DNA from: Bacteroidales bacterium
GTDB lineage: Bacteria; Bacteroidota; Bacteroidia; Bacteroidales; UBA7960
Direction: 5' to 3'
NCBI GenBank assembly: GCA_003554665.1
Contig: PWGY01000055.1
Coordinates: forward strand, 1 to 10,898
Length of the DNA: 10,898 nucleotides
Shown here in pieces: positions 1 to 6,747 of this stretch. Both the position numbers and the translations under genes were made by a program. Numbering within the stretch: the stretch's first letter is position 1; each line of letters opens with the position of its first letter. The notes below the pieces were generated by a model. That model saw nothing but the letters and a program-made list of their open reading frames with translations. It made no database searches and was not told the origin of the DNA.

Positions 1-1
1 A

Positions 2-553
2 CTTCAGTTATATTTTTCCGGGGTAAAAGACATGGAGGATTTTTACAAAGATGTTCATGAGCAGATTCGCCTGACACCCGACCCCTCAACTGACGGGAAA
101 TGTCAGCTTGAATTTGTCAGAGCCGTATGTGATGTGGCGTGTAAAGACCTTACCGGGTTTTTAAAAGCATGGGGTTTCCTGTCTCCGATCGATCAGGAGA
201 TCAGTGATTACGGTACCGGGCGAATGACCATAACCAGCGAAGAAATTCATGGATTGAAAGACTATATCTCGGGTAAGGGTTATCCTGCTCCCCGTAAACC
301 TTTTGAGTATATCACCGATGAAACGGTCCAGGTTTTCAGGAGTCAGCAGCCCGTGCGCAAAGGTACTGGTACCAGAACCGGAGGTGATTTTGTGATGGAA
401 GGATGGGAGAATGTGGTTGCTTTTGAAGTCTATCATGAGGATGAGTTGATTTATGTTTCCACCGGGCAGTCTTTTTCTGCCTCTACGATACCGGAAGATA
501 TTGAAATATATGCGGTGGGGGCAAACGGGGAACGCCAGAAAGTTTCCCTGTAA
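2..553 (+). CDS. M60-family (enhancin-like) metallopeptidase, C-terminal part, 5' end outside window
   Basis: The frame is open from base 2 through the first ATG at 32, so this is the 3' end of a longer gene and that ATG is not its start. The visible ~183 residues begin with a LQLYF segment, then a Cys-containing helical stretch ending in DLTGFLKAWGFLSPID, then a small C-terminal beta-rich domain that includes VVAFEVY and IEIYAVGANGERQ. From memory of the family, the LQLYF strand, the helix ending in 'DLTxFFxxWGFLxPVD' and the AFEVY/YAVGxDG tail are typical of secreted Bacteroidota M60 (gluzincin, mucin/glycoprotein-directed) peptidases. The HExxH zinc site would lie upstream and cannot be checked, so activity is unproven. 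No T9SS sorting domain is present at this end; the protein stops after the beta domain. A strong terminator follows. The family call rests on C-terminal motifs only. Confidence 0.72.
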   Translation, partial: LQLYFSGVKDMEDFYKDVHEQIRLTPDPSTDGKCQLEFVRAVCDVACKDLTGFLKAWGFLSPIDQEISDYGTGRMTITSEEIHGLKDYISGKGYPAPRKPFEYITDETVQVFRSQQPVRKGTGTRTGGDFVMEGWENVVAFEVYHEDELIYVSTGQSFSASTIPEDIEIYAVGANGERQKVSL

Positions 554-666
554 ATGTATGTAAACATTAACCGGACTCACTTAGTACCATCGGAGTAATC
601 AAAGTGCCTGACTGAATCGTTTGATGTGAGTTTAACCTGAGATTGTGTTGATTTAAGTGGCTTTTG

Positions 667-708
667 CCGGGGCTTTATCATAACCAGGTGACAAGGCCCC
701 GGTTTTTT
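667..708 (+). terminator. Intrinsic terminator after the M60 gene
   Basis: A GC-rich hairpin has left arm 667-676 (ccggggcttt) and right arm 693-702 (aaggccccgg), with one G-U pair. The loop is 16 nt and six T residues follow at 703-708. It lies about 115 bp after the stop of the peptidase gene, with no other gene between. Confidence 0.85.
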
Positions 709-844
709 GTGTAAAAAATATGTTTTCATTCGATGAATGATTGAAAATTTTGCAATTATCTGTGTTTTAGCTTGGAAAATTTAAAAAATTCGTTGTAAAT
801 TGTAATGAAATGGTCTTAATCAGACTTTTTGGATAATTCCTGTG

Positions 845-871
845 GCGTATTCGCAGATATGGCGAATATGC
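845..871 (+). promoter_or_regulatory. Hairpin in the presumed 5' leader of the OmpA-family gene
   Basis: A 10-bp inverted repeat has arms 845-854 (gcgtattcgc) and 862-871 (gcgaatatgc), with one G-U pair and a 7-nt loop. It lies 67 bp before the ompA-like start. The following sequence is pyrimidine-rich but has no uninterrupted T run, so it is not a clear terminator. It could be an mRNA-stabilising 5' hairpin or a protein-binding palindrome; the sequence does not decide. Confidence 0.35.
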
Positions 872-938
872 TTCTGTCTTTTCCTTTCGGTTTACATATC
901 ACTGGCAGCACATTATTTATTTACTAAACAAAGCCACT

Positions 939-2132
939 ATGAAAACAATCATTACCCTGATATTTGGGTTGCTGCTTTGCATGAACCTTACATTTGCGCA
1001 AACCCCTGACCATAAATGGGCCATCGGGTTGCAGGCAGGTAAAAATGAGCATTCCGGCGATTTGGGAAATGCCATATTCGACTTGAATAAAGCTATTTAT
1101 GGCTACGGGGGCGTAACAATAAACCGTTACTTATCCCCCTCTTTTAACCTGGCCCTCGAAGGCAGCAGGGGCAGGTATGGATACCTCCTTGACCTGGACG
1201 ACAATTTTAAGGGAGATAAAACTGACATCTCCCTGATGATTGGTTACAAGTTGAATAACGGCAATATTCTTCCTGCTGATAGTTGGTTTGCGCCCATGGT
1301 CATTGCCGGACCGGGAGTTGCATTTTACAGTGAAGTGGATCATGCTCCCGGTAAAATAGATGATGAGGGGGTCGACCTTATTTTGTCTTATGGCCTGGCC
1401 CTGCGTTTTCAGTTAAGCCCGAGGGTTGCTCTGCAACTCCAGTCAAAGTTCAGTCATACCAACGATAACAACCGCGATCTCTATTATGGCGATGATCGGG
1501 ATTTTTTCGCACAGCATAGTTTCGGGTTTGTTCTTGGGCTTGGTCGAAAGGAGGTTGTGGAAGCGCCTGCTGAAGTTGTAGATGTGGATGAAGCAGAAAG
1601 GCTTCGCAGGGAGGAAGAGGAAGCCCGTTTGCGTGAGGAAGAAGAGCGAAGAAGGCTGGAAGAAGAACTGGCAGAAGAGGAAAGGCGCAGGCAGTTGGCT
1701 GAAGAGGCCCGCAGGCTTGATGAAGAAGAAAGATTGCGTGAGGCAGAAGAGCGAAGGCGTCAGGAAGCCCGACAGGAAGCCTATGACGCCCTTAATCCGG
1801 ACCTGGCTTATATCCTTTTTACCCTTGATGGTACCTCAATTCGCCCTGCATACTACAACGTGGCAGAAATGGTTTACCAGCTGATGCGCGAACACCCTGA
1901 CCTCATCCTGGAGGTTACTGGCCATACTGATACCACTGGGTCTTCAGAATATAACCTCACTTTGTCGGAAAAACGAGCAGAGAATGTCAAAAAGTTTCTG
2001 GTGAACAAAGGGATCAGTGCCGACCGGATTATTACCAAAGGAGTTGGTGAAGAAAATCCTCGTGCTCCGAATCAAACAGAGGAGGGGCGTCGTATGAACA
2101 GAAGGGTTGACTTCAAACCGGTTTTTGATTGA
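939..2132 (+). CDS. OmpA-family outer-membrane protein: N-terminal barrel, long charged helix, C-terminal peptidoglycan-binding domain
   Basis: A 397-residue envelope protein predicted to tie the outer membrane to peptidoglycan. Residues 1-20 are a signal peptide (hydrophobic core, cleavage after TFA, before QTP). Residues ~25-203 show alternating beta strands and Gly/aromatic-rich turns of an outer-membrane barrel (GYKL..., GLALRFQLS..., FGFVLGLGRK). Residues ~216-282 are almost wholly Glu, Arg, Ala and Leu, a coiled coil or single charged helix. Residues ~286-394 are an OmpA C-terminal domain: TGHTDTTG holds Asp331, and LSEKRA holds Arg346, matching the Asp/Arg pair (15 apart) that grips diaminopimelate in known OmpA domains. 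NRRVDF closes the domain. The start at 939 gives a normal signal peptide after an A-rich leader. The gene stands alone on its strand and ends 60 bp before a bidirectional hairpin terminator. Confidence 0.94.
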   Translation: MKTIITLIFGLLLCMNLTFAQTPDHKWAIGLQAGKNEHSGDLGNAIFDLNKAIYGYGGVTINRYLSPSFNLALEGSRGRYGYLLDLDDNFKGDKTDISLMIGYKLNNGNILPADSWFAPMVIAGPGVAFYSEVDHAPGKIDDEGVDLILSYGLALRFQLSPRVALQLQSKFSHTNDNNRDLYYGDDRDFFAQHSFGFVLGLGRKEVVEAPAEVVDVDEAERLRREEEEARLREEEERRRLEEELAEEERRRQLAEEARRLDEEERLREAEERRRQEARQEAYDALNPDLAYILFTLDGTSIRPAYYNVAEMVYQLMREHPDLILEVTGHTDTTGSSEYNLTLSEKRAENVKKFLVNKGISADRIITKGVGEENPRAPNQTEEGRRMNRRVDFKPVFD

Positions 2133-2191
2133 CCTTTGCCGGACCAGGAAGTTGCAGGAACAGGTGCCTGCGCTTTTTTCAAACCAAAGCA

Positions 2192-2229
2192 AAACAGGGT
2201 TGCTGCCGAAAACGGTAGCAACCCTGTTT
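2192..2229. terminator. Bidirectional terminator between convergent OmpA and DsrE-like genes
   Basis: A 17-bp stem has arms 2192-2208 (begins aaacagggttgct) and 2213-2229 (ends gcaaccctgttt), with one G-U pair and an AAAA loop. Read on the plus strand it is followed by T-containing sequence (tttgattt); read on the minus strand by tttgctttgg. It sits between two genes transcribed toward each other and can serve both. Confidence 0.85.
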
Positions 2230-2321
2230 GATTTCTGTATGAATTATTATGGAGGGGGGTATGCGTGAATGCTCTTCTATGCATGGATGCTCTGCAGGAA
2301 GCTTATGAAGTTACCAACAAC

Positions 2322-2753
2322 CTAAAAAGTGAGTACATAACTTCCTGACTTAATATATTCGGTAAGGGGTCTCCCCATGGGTTTAAGATCCACAAACCCC
2401 AGTTCTTCAAGCCCTGTGGTCACACCATAGTCATTGGCGCAGGTGATGCAGGCCTCAACGACTACTCCATCACTTTCCATATCTTTTACCATTTCCTGGA
2501 TCCGTACATTCTCAGCCAGCAATTTTGCTGACGGACCCCATACGATCAGGGTGACTTCTTCATACCACCCGGAGGCTTTGGCCTCATGGGTGTACATGAA
2601 GGCTACACGTTCAGCCAGGTAGGGGTCGTCACTTGTCCATAGCACCACGAGTTTGTCCTGTTCATCATGCACCCCTGGTTCCTGAGCATGGAGGGTCAAC
2701 CCCAGAAATCCGATCATTATAAATGCAAAAACTCTCATTATTGTCATTGTCAT
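2322..2753 (-). CDS. Exported DsrE-family protein with a CxxC pair
   Basis: A 143-residue protein. Residues 1-23 form a signal peptide (hydrophobic core FAFIMIGFLGLTL, cleavage after LHA, before QEP), so it should act in the periplasm. The rest is one DsrE/DsrF-like fold: strand LVVLWTS (35-41), helix with AERVAFMYTHEAKASGW, strand EVTLIVWGPSAKLLAE (66-81), helix, then VVVEACITCANDYG with Cys102 and Cys105, and a C-terminal PLTEYIKSGSYVLTF. DsrE relatives carry persulfide sulfur on a conserved Cys; many small members have unknown substrates, so a sulfur-carrier or redox role is only inferred. Three in-frame ATGs lie within the first six codons; any of them keeps the signal peptide. It is divergent from the reductase gene at 3017 and convergent with the OmpA gene. 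TATTTTTT (minus strand, 2784-2791) is a weak candidate -7 element about 30 bp upstream. Confidence 0.85.
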   Translation of the reverse strand: MTMTIMRVFAFIMIGFLGLTLHAQEPGVHDEQDKLVVLWTSDDPYLAERVAFMYTHEAKASGWYEEVTLIVWGPSAKLLAENVRIQEMVKDMESDGVVVEACITCANDYGVTTGLEELGFVDLKPMGRPLTEYIKSGSYVLTF

Positions 2754-2790
2754 ACGCCTTGTTGTTTAATGTGATTCGTTTATAAAAAAT

Positions 2791-2830
2791 ACTGCCTGTA
2801 TTGTTTTTTTATTGCCTGTATTGTTTTTCA
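2791..2830. repeat. Two tandem copies of a 20-bp repeat
   Basis: Units 2791-2810 and 2811-2830 agree at 17 of 20 positions; the shared core is tgcctgtattgttttt. They lie 38-77 bp upstream of the DsrE-like start, so on the minus strand they form an A-rich tandem element in its promoter region. Confidence 0.85.
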
Positions 2831-2865
2831 GGCCACTGGTTCAGCTGTAAAAGCGAAACAAAATA

Positions 2866-2914
2866 CCGGGTGCAAAAGTTCAAAAATCCGGGGGCAAAAG
2901 TTCAAAACTCCGGG
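2866..2914. repeat. Tandem 22-bp repeat (two copies plus partial third)
   Basis: Units 2866-2887 and 2888-2909 agree at 20 of 22 positions, and a third unit begins with ccggg at 2910-2914. The shared core is gcaaaagttcaaaa next to ccggg. The array lies in the divergent spacer between the DsrE-like gene and the aldo/keto reductase gene, about 100-150 bp from either start. Its sequence is unrelated to the 20-bp pair at 2791-2830. Confidence 0.88.
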
Positions 2915-3016
2915 AGCTATGATTGTAGATAAATAATAGATAAAAATCCGATAAACAAACAAAAAATGGTTTTTTACTTTTTTTTCGTAGTTTAGCTTAA
3001 AAGAAAATTTCCTTGT

Positions 3017-4006
3017 ATGAGCTATACCCCTGACCTTCATCGTTATGACCGAATGCAGTATAACCGTTGTGGTAACAGCGGCATTCAACTGCCGGCAGTT
3101 TCTCTCGGTCTCTGGCATAATTTCGGCGATACAGACATGTTTCAAAACGGCCGCCGGATCCTTCGCAGGGCTTTTGACGCAGGCATTACCCATTTTGATC
3201 TTGCTAATAATTACGGCACTCCTCCGGGTAGCGCGGAGCGGAATTTCGGGCGGATGCTGGCCGGTGATTTCCGAAATTTGCGCCACGAAATGGTCATTAG
3301 TACCAAAGCCGGGTATTACATGTGGCCCGGTCCCTATGGAGACAACGGATCAAGAAAATACCTTGTCAGTAGCCTGGATCAAAGCCTGAGGCGTATGGGC
3401 CTAGAATACGTGGACATTTTTTACCACCACCGGCCAGATCCGCACACTCCTCTTGAGGAGACCATGCAGGCTCTGGATCGGGTGGTCCGTGACGGGAAGG
3501 CCCTTTATGCCGGAATTTCCAATTATCCGGCAGACCTTGCAGAAAGAGCCATCAGGATCCTTAATGAACTGGGAACGCCATGCCTGATCCACCAGGCAAA
3601 ATACTCCATGTTTGAACGTTGGGTGGAAGGAGGATTGCTTGATGTTCTTGATAACCGGGGAGTGGGGTGTATTGCCTTTTCGCCTTTGGCCCAGGGCTTG
3701 CTCACCGACAAATATTTGCAGGGGATTCCTGATGGCTCAAGGGCTTCGAGGTCTGATGGCTTGCTGAGGCCCGAAGAGGTTACCGATGAGTTGACAGGCA
3801 AAGCCAGGCAGCTGAATGAGCTGGCCAATCAGCGCGGCCAAAGTCTTTCGCAGATGGCCATTGCCTGGCTTTTGAAAGACAACAGGGTGACCTCCGTTCT
3901 GGTTGGTGCAAGCACTGTTGCCCAGTTGGAGCAAAATTTAGAGGCAATGTCTTCTGCTTCGTTTACCAAAGAGGAACTGGATCACATTGATCAAATTCTG
4001 CAATAA
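3017..4006 (+). CDS. gpr: Aldo/keto reductase of the YghZ/Gpr type (L-glyceraldehyde 3-phosphate reductase)
   Basis: A 329-residue cytosolic NADPH-dependent reductase with a (beta/alpha)8 barrel. The AKR catalytic tetrad is intact: Asp61 and Tyr66 in FDLANNYG, Lys97 in ISTKAGY, His138 in VDIFYHHRPD. The cofactor end is present in SVLVGASTVAQLEQN. Several blocks match what I recall of E. coli YghZ almost word for word: SLGLWHNFG, THFDLANNYG, MWPGPYG, GSRKYL, SLDQSL, RMGLEYVDIFY, NGVG/RGVGCIAF, PLAQGLLT. YghZ reduces L-glyceraldehyde 3-phosphate and can detoxify methylglyoxal; that specificity is transferred by similarity. Length is slightly below the E. coli protein, at the C terminus. The start at 3017 gives the expected N terminus ending MQYxxCGxSG. 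Upstream, TAGTTTAG at 2988-2995 is a weak -7 candidate after long A/T tracts. No operon partner is evident; 127 bp and a change of theme separate it from the next gene. Confidence 0.93.
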   Translation: MSYTPDLHRYDRMQYNRCGNSGIQLPAVSLGLWHNFGDTDMFQNGRRILRRAFDAGITHFDLANNYGTPPGSAERNFGRMLAGDFRNLRHEMVISTKAGYYMWPGPYGDNGSRKYLVSSLDQSLRRMGLEYVDIFYHHRPDPHTPLEETMQALDRVVRDGKALYAGISNYPADLAERAIRILNELGTPCLIHQAKYSMFERWVEGGLLDVLDNRGVGCIAFSPLAQGLLTDKYLQGIPDGSRASRSDGLLRPEEVTDELTGKARQLNELANQRGQSLSQMAIAWLLKDNRVTSVLVGASTVAQLEQNLEAMSSASFTKEELDHIDQILQ

Positions 4007-4133
4007 CTCTGGTTTGCCATGTGGTAATTTGCAATGACTGTATCCTGCCTTCTGTTAAACAGTGGCGGGAAACTGCAGATCTTTACGCTATGGATGGGGT
4101 CCCAATTTTTTATAAACCAATTTCCCTGATGTC

Positions 4134-6239
4134 ATGCGAAACCTTTACGATCATCTTGTTGCGCCAATCCTGTTTTTAATTTGTACGGCAATGTATCAGG
4201 CGCCGGCCACTGCACTGCCGGATAATGATGAGGAGGTGTTTACCATTGTGGTGGAGACCTCCGAAACAGAAACAGTATTTCAGTTCGTGGCCGATGGGGC
4301 GGTAAGCCTTGGTGTCAATTGGGGAGACGGGCATTCGGAGATCTTTGATGGAGATGTTGATCCTTCACATGATTACGGAGAAGAAGGTGAATGGGTGATA
4401 GAAATTGAAGGCCGGGCGGATCGCCTTTCTTTTTACACGGGCATGGGTGAACCTCACCCCCAAATGCTGAAAGATATTCTGACACCGGTATCAGCCGGGT
4501 TAAGTGGTATTGTCAGTGCAAGGGAAATGTTCAGGATGACCACCGTTGAATCTTTTAGTTGTGAAGATTTTTTTGATGAAGCGAGCAAACAGGTAACTGA
4601 TATGGAAGAAATGTTTGCCGGGTCTTTATTTGATCAGGACATCAGCGGCTGGGATGTGAGCCGGGTGGAGAGCATGTCCGGCATGTTTCACACAACGCCT
4701 TTTAATCAGGATATCAGTGGCTGGGATGTGAGTCAGGTAGAGGACATGAGCAGGATGTTTTCCCATTCCTCTTTTAACCAGCACATTGGCAGCTGGGATG
4801 TGAGCCGGGTCACCAATATGGAGGGCATGTTCTCCGGAGACGTCTTTGAACAACACCCGTTTAATCAGGACATTGGTGGCTGGGATGTAAGCCAGGTGGA
4901 AGATATGGCCAATATGTTCTGGCATGCTGCCTTCAATCAGGACATCAGCAGCTGGGATGTGAGCCGGGTGGAGACCATGGAGCTTATGTTCAGTAAATCG
5001 GAGTTCAATCAGGACATTGGCGAGTGGGATGTAAGTATGGTGCAGAACATGCGGGGAATGTTCCGGGAGTCGGAGTTCAACCAGGACATCGGTGAGTGGG
5101 ATGTGTCTCTGGTTACAGATATGTCGGCCATGTTTTGGCAAACTTCATTTAACCAGCACATTGGCGCCTGGGATGTGGGTCGTGTGAATAATATGAGTGG
5201 GATGTTCCGTGGTGCTGAAGACTTTAATCAGGACATTGGTGGCTGGGATGTGAGCATGGTAACAGACATGAGCTGGATGTTCCATACTTCTGCTTTCAAC
5301 CATGACATTGGTGAATGGGATGTGTCGAATGTAGAGGATATGCGTCATATGTTTCTTTCCGCCCCTTTTGATCAGGATATCGGTGGCTGGGATGTGAGCC
5401 AGGTAGAAGATATGAGTTTTATGTTCAGGCAATCATCCTTTAATCAGGATATCGGTGACTGGGATGTGATCCGGGTTCGTGACATGCAATATATGTTCAA
5501 CGGGTCACCATTTGATCAGGACATTTCCCGATGGGACGTGTCAAATGTGGAAAATTTTGATATTTTTCTTGCTTTTGCCCGCCTCTCCACAGAAAACTAC
5601 AATCAGTTGCTGATTGCATGGTCTGACCTTGACCTTGAGAAGGACCTGAAATTCCATGGAGGCGAGTCTACCTATGATGCCGGAGAACCTGAGGAAAGAA
5701 GGCAATATATTATTGATACATTTGGATGGGAGATCAACGACGGGGGCCTCGCAGTGCCACTGTACCGTCTTGAGTTGATTGCAGAGCCTGCTGAAGGCGG
5801 CAGCGTTTCAGGGGGAGGTGAGTTTGCCGAGGATGAGGTGGTGCGAATTGAGGCGACCCCGGAACAGGGATGGGGCTTTATTCAGTGGTCTGATGCAGAA
5901 GGTGATATGATAAGCAGTGAAGAGGCTTTCGATTACACGATGCCGGCAGGTCACATGACCCTGACTGCAACCTTTGACGATGAAGTATCGGTCAGTGATC
6001 CTGCCGTTATCCAGGCAAAGGTGTATCCAAACCCGGCAACGGATTTTGTGCAGGTCAAAGCTGAATCCAGGGTGGTTTCCTACCGGTTGACTGATGAAAA
6101 TGGGCGTAGTGTTCGGGTTCAGGATGTTGGTGCATCAGCATTTTACATCCCGCTGTCCGGACTGAACCCCGGTGTTTATTTTTTGGAGCTGCAGTCAGAT
6201 AAAGGAAAAGCGTCTCACCGGATCATACTTATGCCATGA
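4134..6239 (+). CDS. Secreted BspA-like (DUF285/PARCEL) repeat protein with T9SS sorting domain
   Basis: A 701-residue surface or secreted protein. Residues 1-27 are a signal peptide (core VAPILFLICTAM, cleavage after ATA). Residues ~35-93 form a PKD-like domain with the VNWGDG turn and HDYGEEGEWVIEI ending. Residues 166-483 are 13 tandem repeats, mostly 24 residues, of the form FNQDIGxWDVSxVxxMxxMF, the DUF285/PARCEL type found in BspA-like proteins. Residues ~489-538 hold the linker that often follows such arrays (NYNQLLIAWSDL, FHGG, WEINDGG). Residues ~544-615 are a divergent InlB-B-like repeat (AEGGSVSGGG, YTMPA, LTATF). Residues ~628-701 are a T9SS type-A sorting domain (VYPNPATDF, LNPGVYFLEL). 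By family knowledge it should cross the outer membrane by T9SS and be anchored or released, perhaps as an adhesin; no ligand is evident. It is a paralogue of the 6748-10089 protein. No Shine-Dalgarno sequence is seen. Confidence 0.92.
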   Translation: MRNLYDHLVAPILFLICTAMYQAPATALPDNDEEVFTIVVETSETETVFQFVADGAVSLGVNWGDGHSEIFDGDVDPSHDYGEEGEWVIEIEGRADRLSFYTGMGEPHPQMLKDILTPVSAGLSGIVSAREMFRMTTVESFSCEDFFDEASKQVTDMEEMFAGSLFDQDISGWDVSRVESMSGMFHTTPFNQDISGWDVSQVEDMSRMFSHSSFNQHIGSWDVSRVTNMEGMFSGDVFEQHPFNQDIGGWDVSQVEDMANMFWHAAFNQDISSWDVSRVETMELMFSKSEFNQDIGEWDVSMVQNMRGMFRESEFNQDIGEWDVSLVTDMSAMFWQTSFNQHIGAWDVGRVNNMSGMFRGAEDFNQDIGGWDVSMVTDMSWMFHTSAFNHDIGEWDVSNVEDMRHMFLSAPFDQDIGGWDVSQVEDMSFMFRQSSFNQDIGDWDVIRVRDMQYMFNGSPFDQDISRWDVSNVENFDIFLAFARLSTENYNQLLIAWSDLDLEKDLKFHGGESTYDAGEPEERRQYIIDTFGWEINDGGLAVPLYRLELIAEPAEGGSVSGGGEFAEDEVVRIEATPEQGWGFIQWSDAEGDMISSEEAFDYTMPAGHMTLTATFDDEVSVSDPAVIQAKVYPNPATDFVQVKAESRVVSYRLTDENGRSVRVQDVGASAFYIPLSGLNPGVYFLELQSDKGKASHRIILMP
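4629..5582 (+). repeat. Array of 13 in-frame ~72-nt DUF285/PARCEL repeats
   Basis: Encodes residues 166-483 of the first repeat protein. Repeats begin at residues 166, 190, 214, 243, 267, 291, 315, 339, 364, 388, 412, 436 and 460; eleven are 24 residues, one is 29 and one is 25. The 29-residue unit carries an extra FEQHP at 4845-4859, which resembles the start of a repeat. The DNA core (aatcaggacat ... ggctgggatgtgag) is strongly conserved between units, so the array is a substrate for slippage or recombination. Confidence 0.93.
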
Positions 6240-6747
6240 CATTGGCCATTGAGGTGAAATCAGCATATCTGTGAAGTAAAACAATAAACTCTCCTGCAGG
6301 CAGCCCTCCACCGCTTTCTATTTTTCCAGGGTTTTATCTCCAAAACCAATTTCAGCATCATTTTCATCCGGCAACCAAATCACATGAGCAATATTCATAA
6401 GCCAGCCTGGGTTATTGTTCTGCCAAAAGCACATAAACACCAATATATAATAAGAATAGTTTGATGAAAGCTTGCGGGGGCGGCAGAAATTACTTAAATT
6501 GTAAACCGAGTCTGTGCAATAATGTACTGATGCAATTGCCTCCAGGCTGCTACATGGCAGGATTTCTATTTCCGGAACAGATACCAGGCAAGACCTGAAG
6601 ATCTTTCAGCGCACCTGTTGCTATCCTTTCCTGATCTCAGCCAATTGTTTTATATCCTTTGCCTACCAGGTTTTGCCCTGATATTGTTGTTTTTTATATA
6701 ATACAATGATGTATAATAAATATATGCTTTTTTAAAATATAGTCTGA
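6240..6747. other. 508-bp intergenic region between the two repeat-protein genes
   Basis: I find no convincing gene, tRNA or clear terminator. The longest plus-strand frame I noted is 6464-6598 (44 codons, four Cys), unsupported by similarity. The last ~60 bp before 6748 are very AT-rich, with TATAAT at 6697-6702 and 6712-6717, and probably hold the promoter of the second repeat gene, but no proper TTG / TAnnTTTG pair can be placed. The length and the AT-rich end suggest the second gene is transcribed separately from the first. Confidence 0.55.

Larger units (their letters stand above)
554..938. other. 385-bp intergenic region between M60 and OmpA genes
   Basis: No credible reading frame is seen. 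The first third carries the terminator at 667-708. The rest is AT-rich and should contain the promoter of the OmpA-family gene, but no clean Bacteroidota promoter (TTG, about 19-20 nt, TAnnTTTG) could be placed; TAGCTTGG at 768-775 is one mismatch from the -7 element but lacks a correctly spaced TTG. A second hairpin lies at 845-871. The bases just before the start at 939 are A-rich (ctaaacaaagccact), which fits a leader without a Shine-Dalgarno sequence. Confidence 0.6.

Noticed and set aside
32..553. Complete 173-residue protein starting at base 32
   Set aside because: The frame stays open upstream of the ATG to the window edge and the upstream codons (LQLYFSGVKD) fit the M60 family, so it is the tail of a longer gene.
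1582..1884. 100-codon plus-strand frame overlapping the OmpA-family gene in another frame
   Set aside because: It is a frame-shifted reading of the GA-rich coiled-coil segment, giving a Lys/Arg-rich sequence with no features of a real protein.
2828..3286. 152-codon minus-strand frame
   Set aside because: Half is antisense to the intact aldo/keto reductase and half lies in the repeat-bearing spacer; the product is low in structure and resembles nothing known.
4044..4069. Hairpin (cctgcc / ggcggg with inner ctgt / acag) after the aldo/keto reductase gene
   Set aside because: It has no T run after it and the stem is interrupted, so it is not a convincing intrinsic terminator.
4626..5432. Long minus-strand open frames (171 and 95 codons) giving HIPATNVLIK-like repeats
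   Set aside because: They lie wholly antisense to the DUF285 array of the plus-strand gene and repeat with its 72-nt period. The openness follows from the biased, repetitive codons of the sense strand.
6697..6717. Two TATAAT hexamers upstream of the large repeat gene
   Set aside because: They sit in generally AT-rich DNA, lack a well-spaced -35, and the main Bacteroidota sigma factor does not use the TATAAT consensus.
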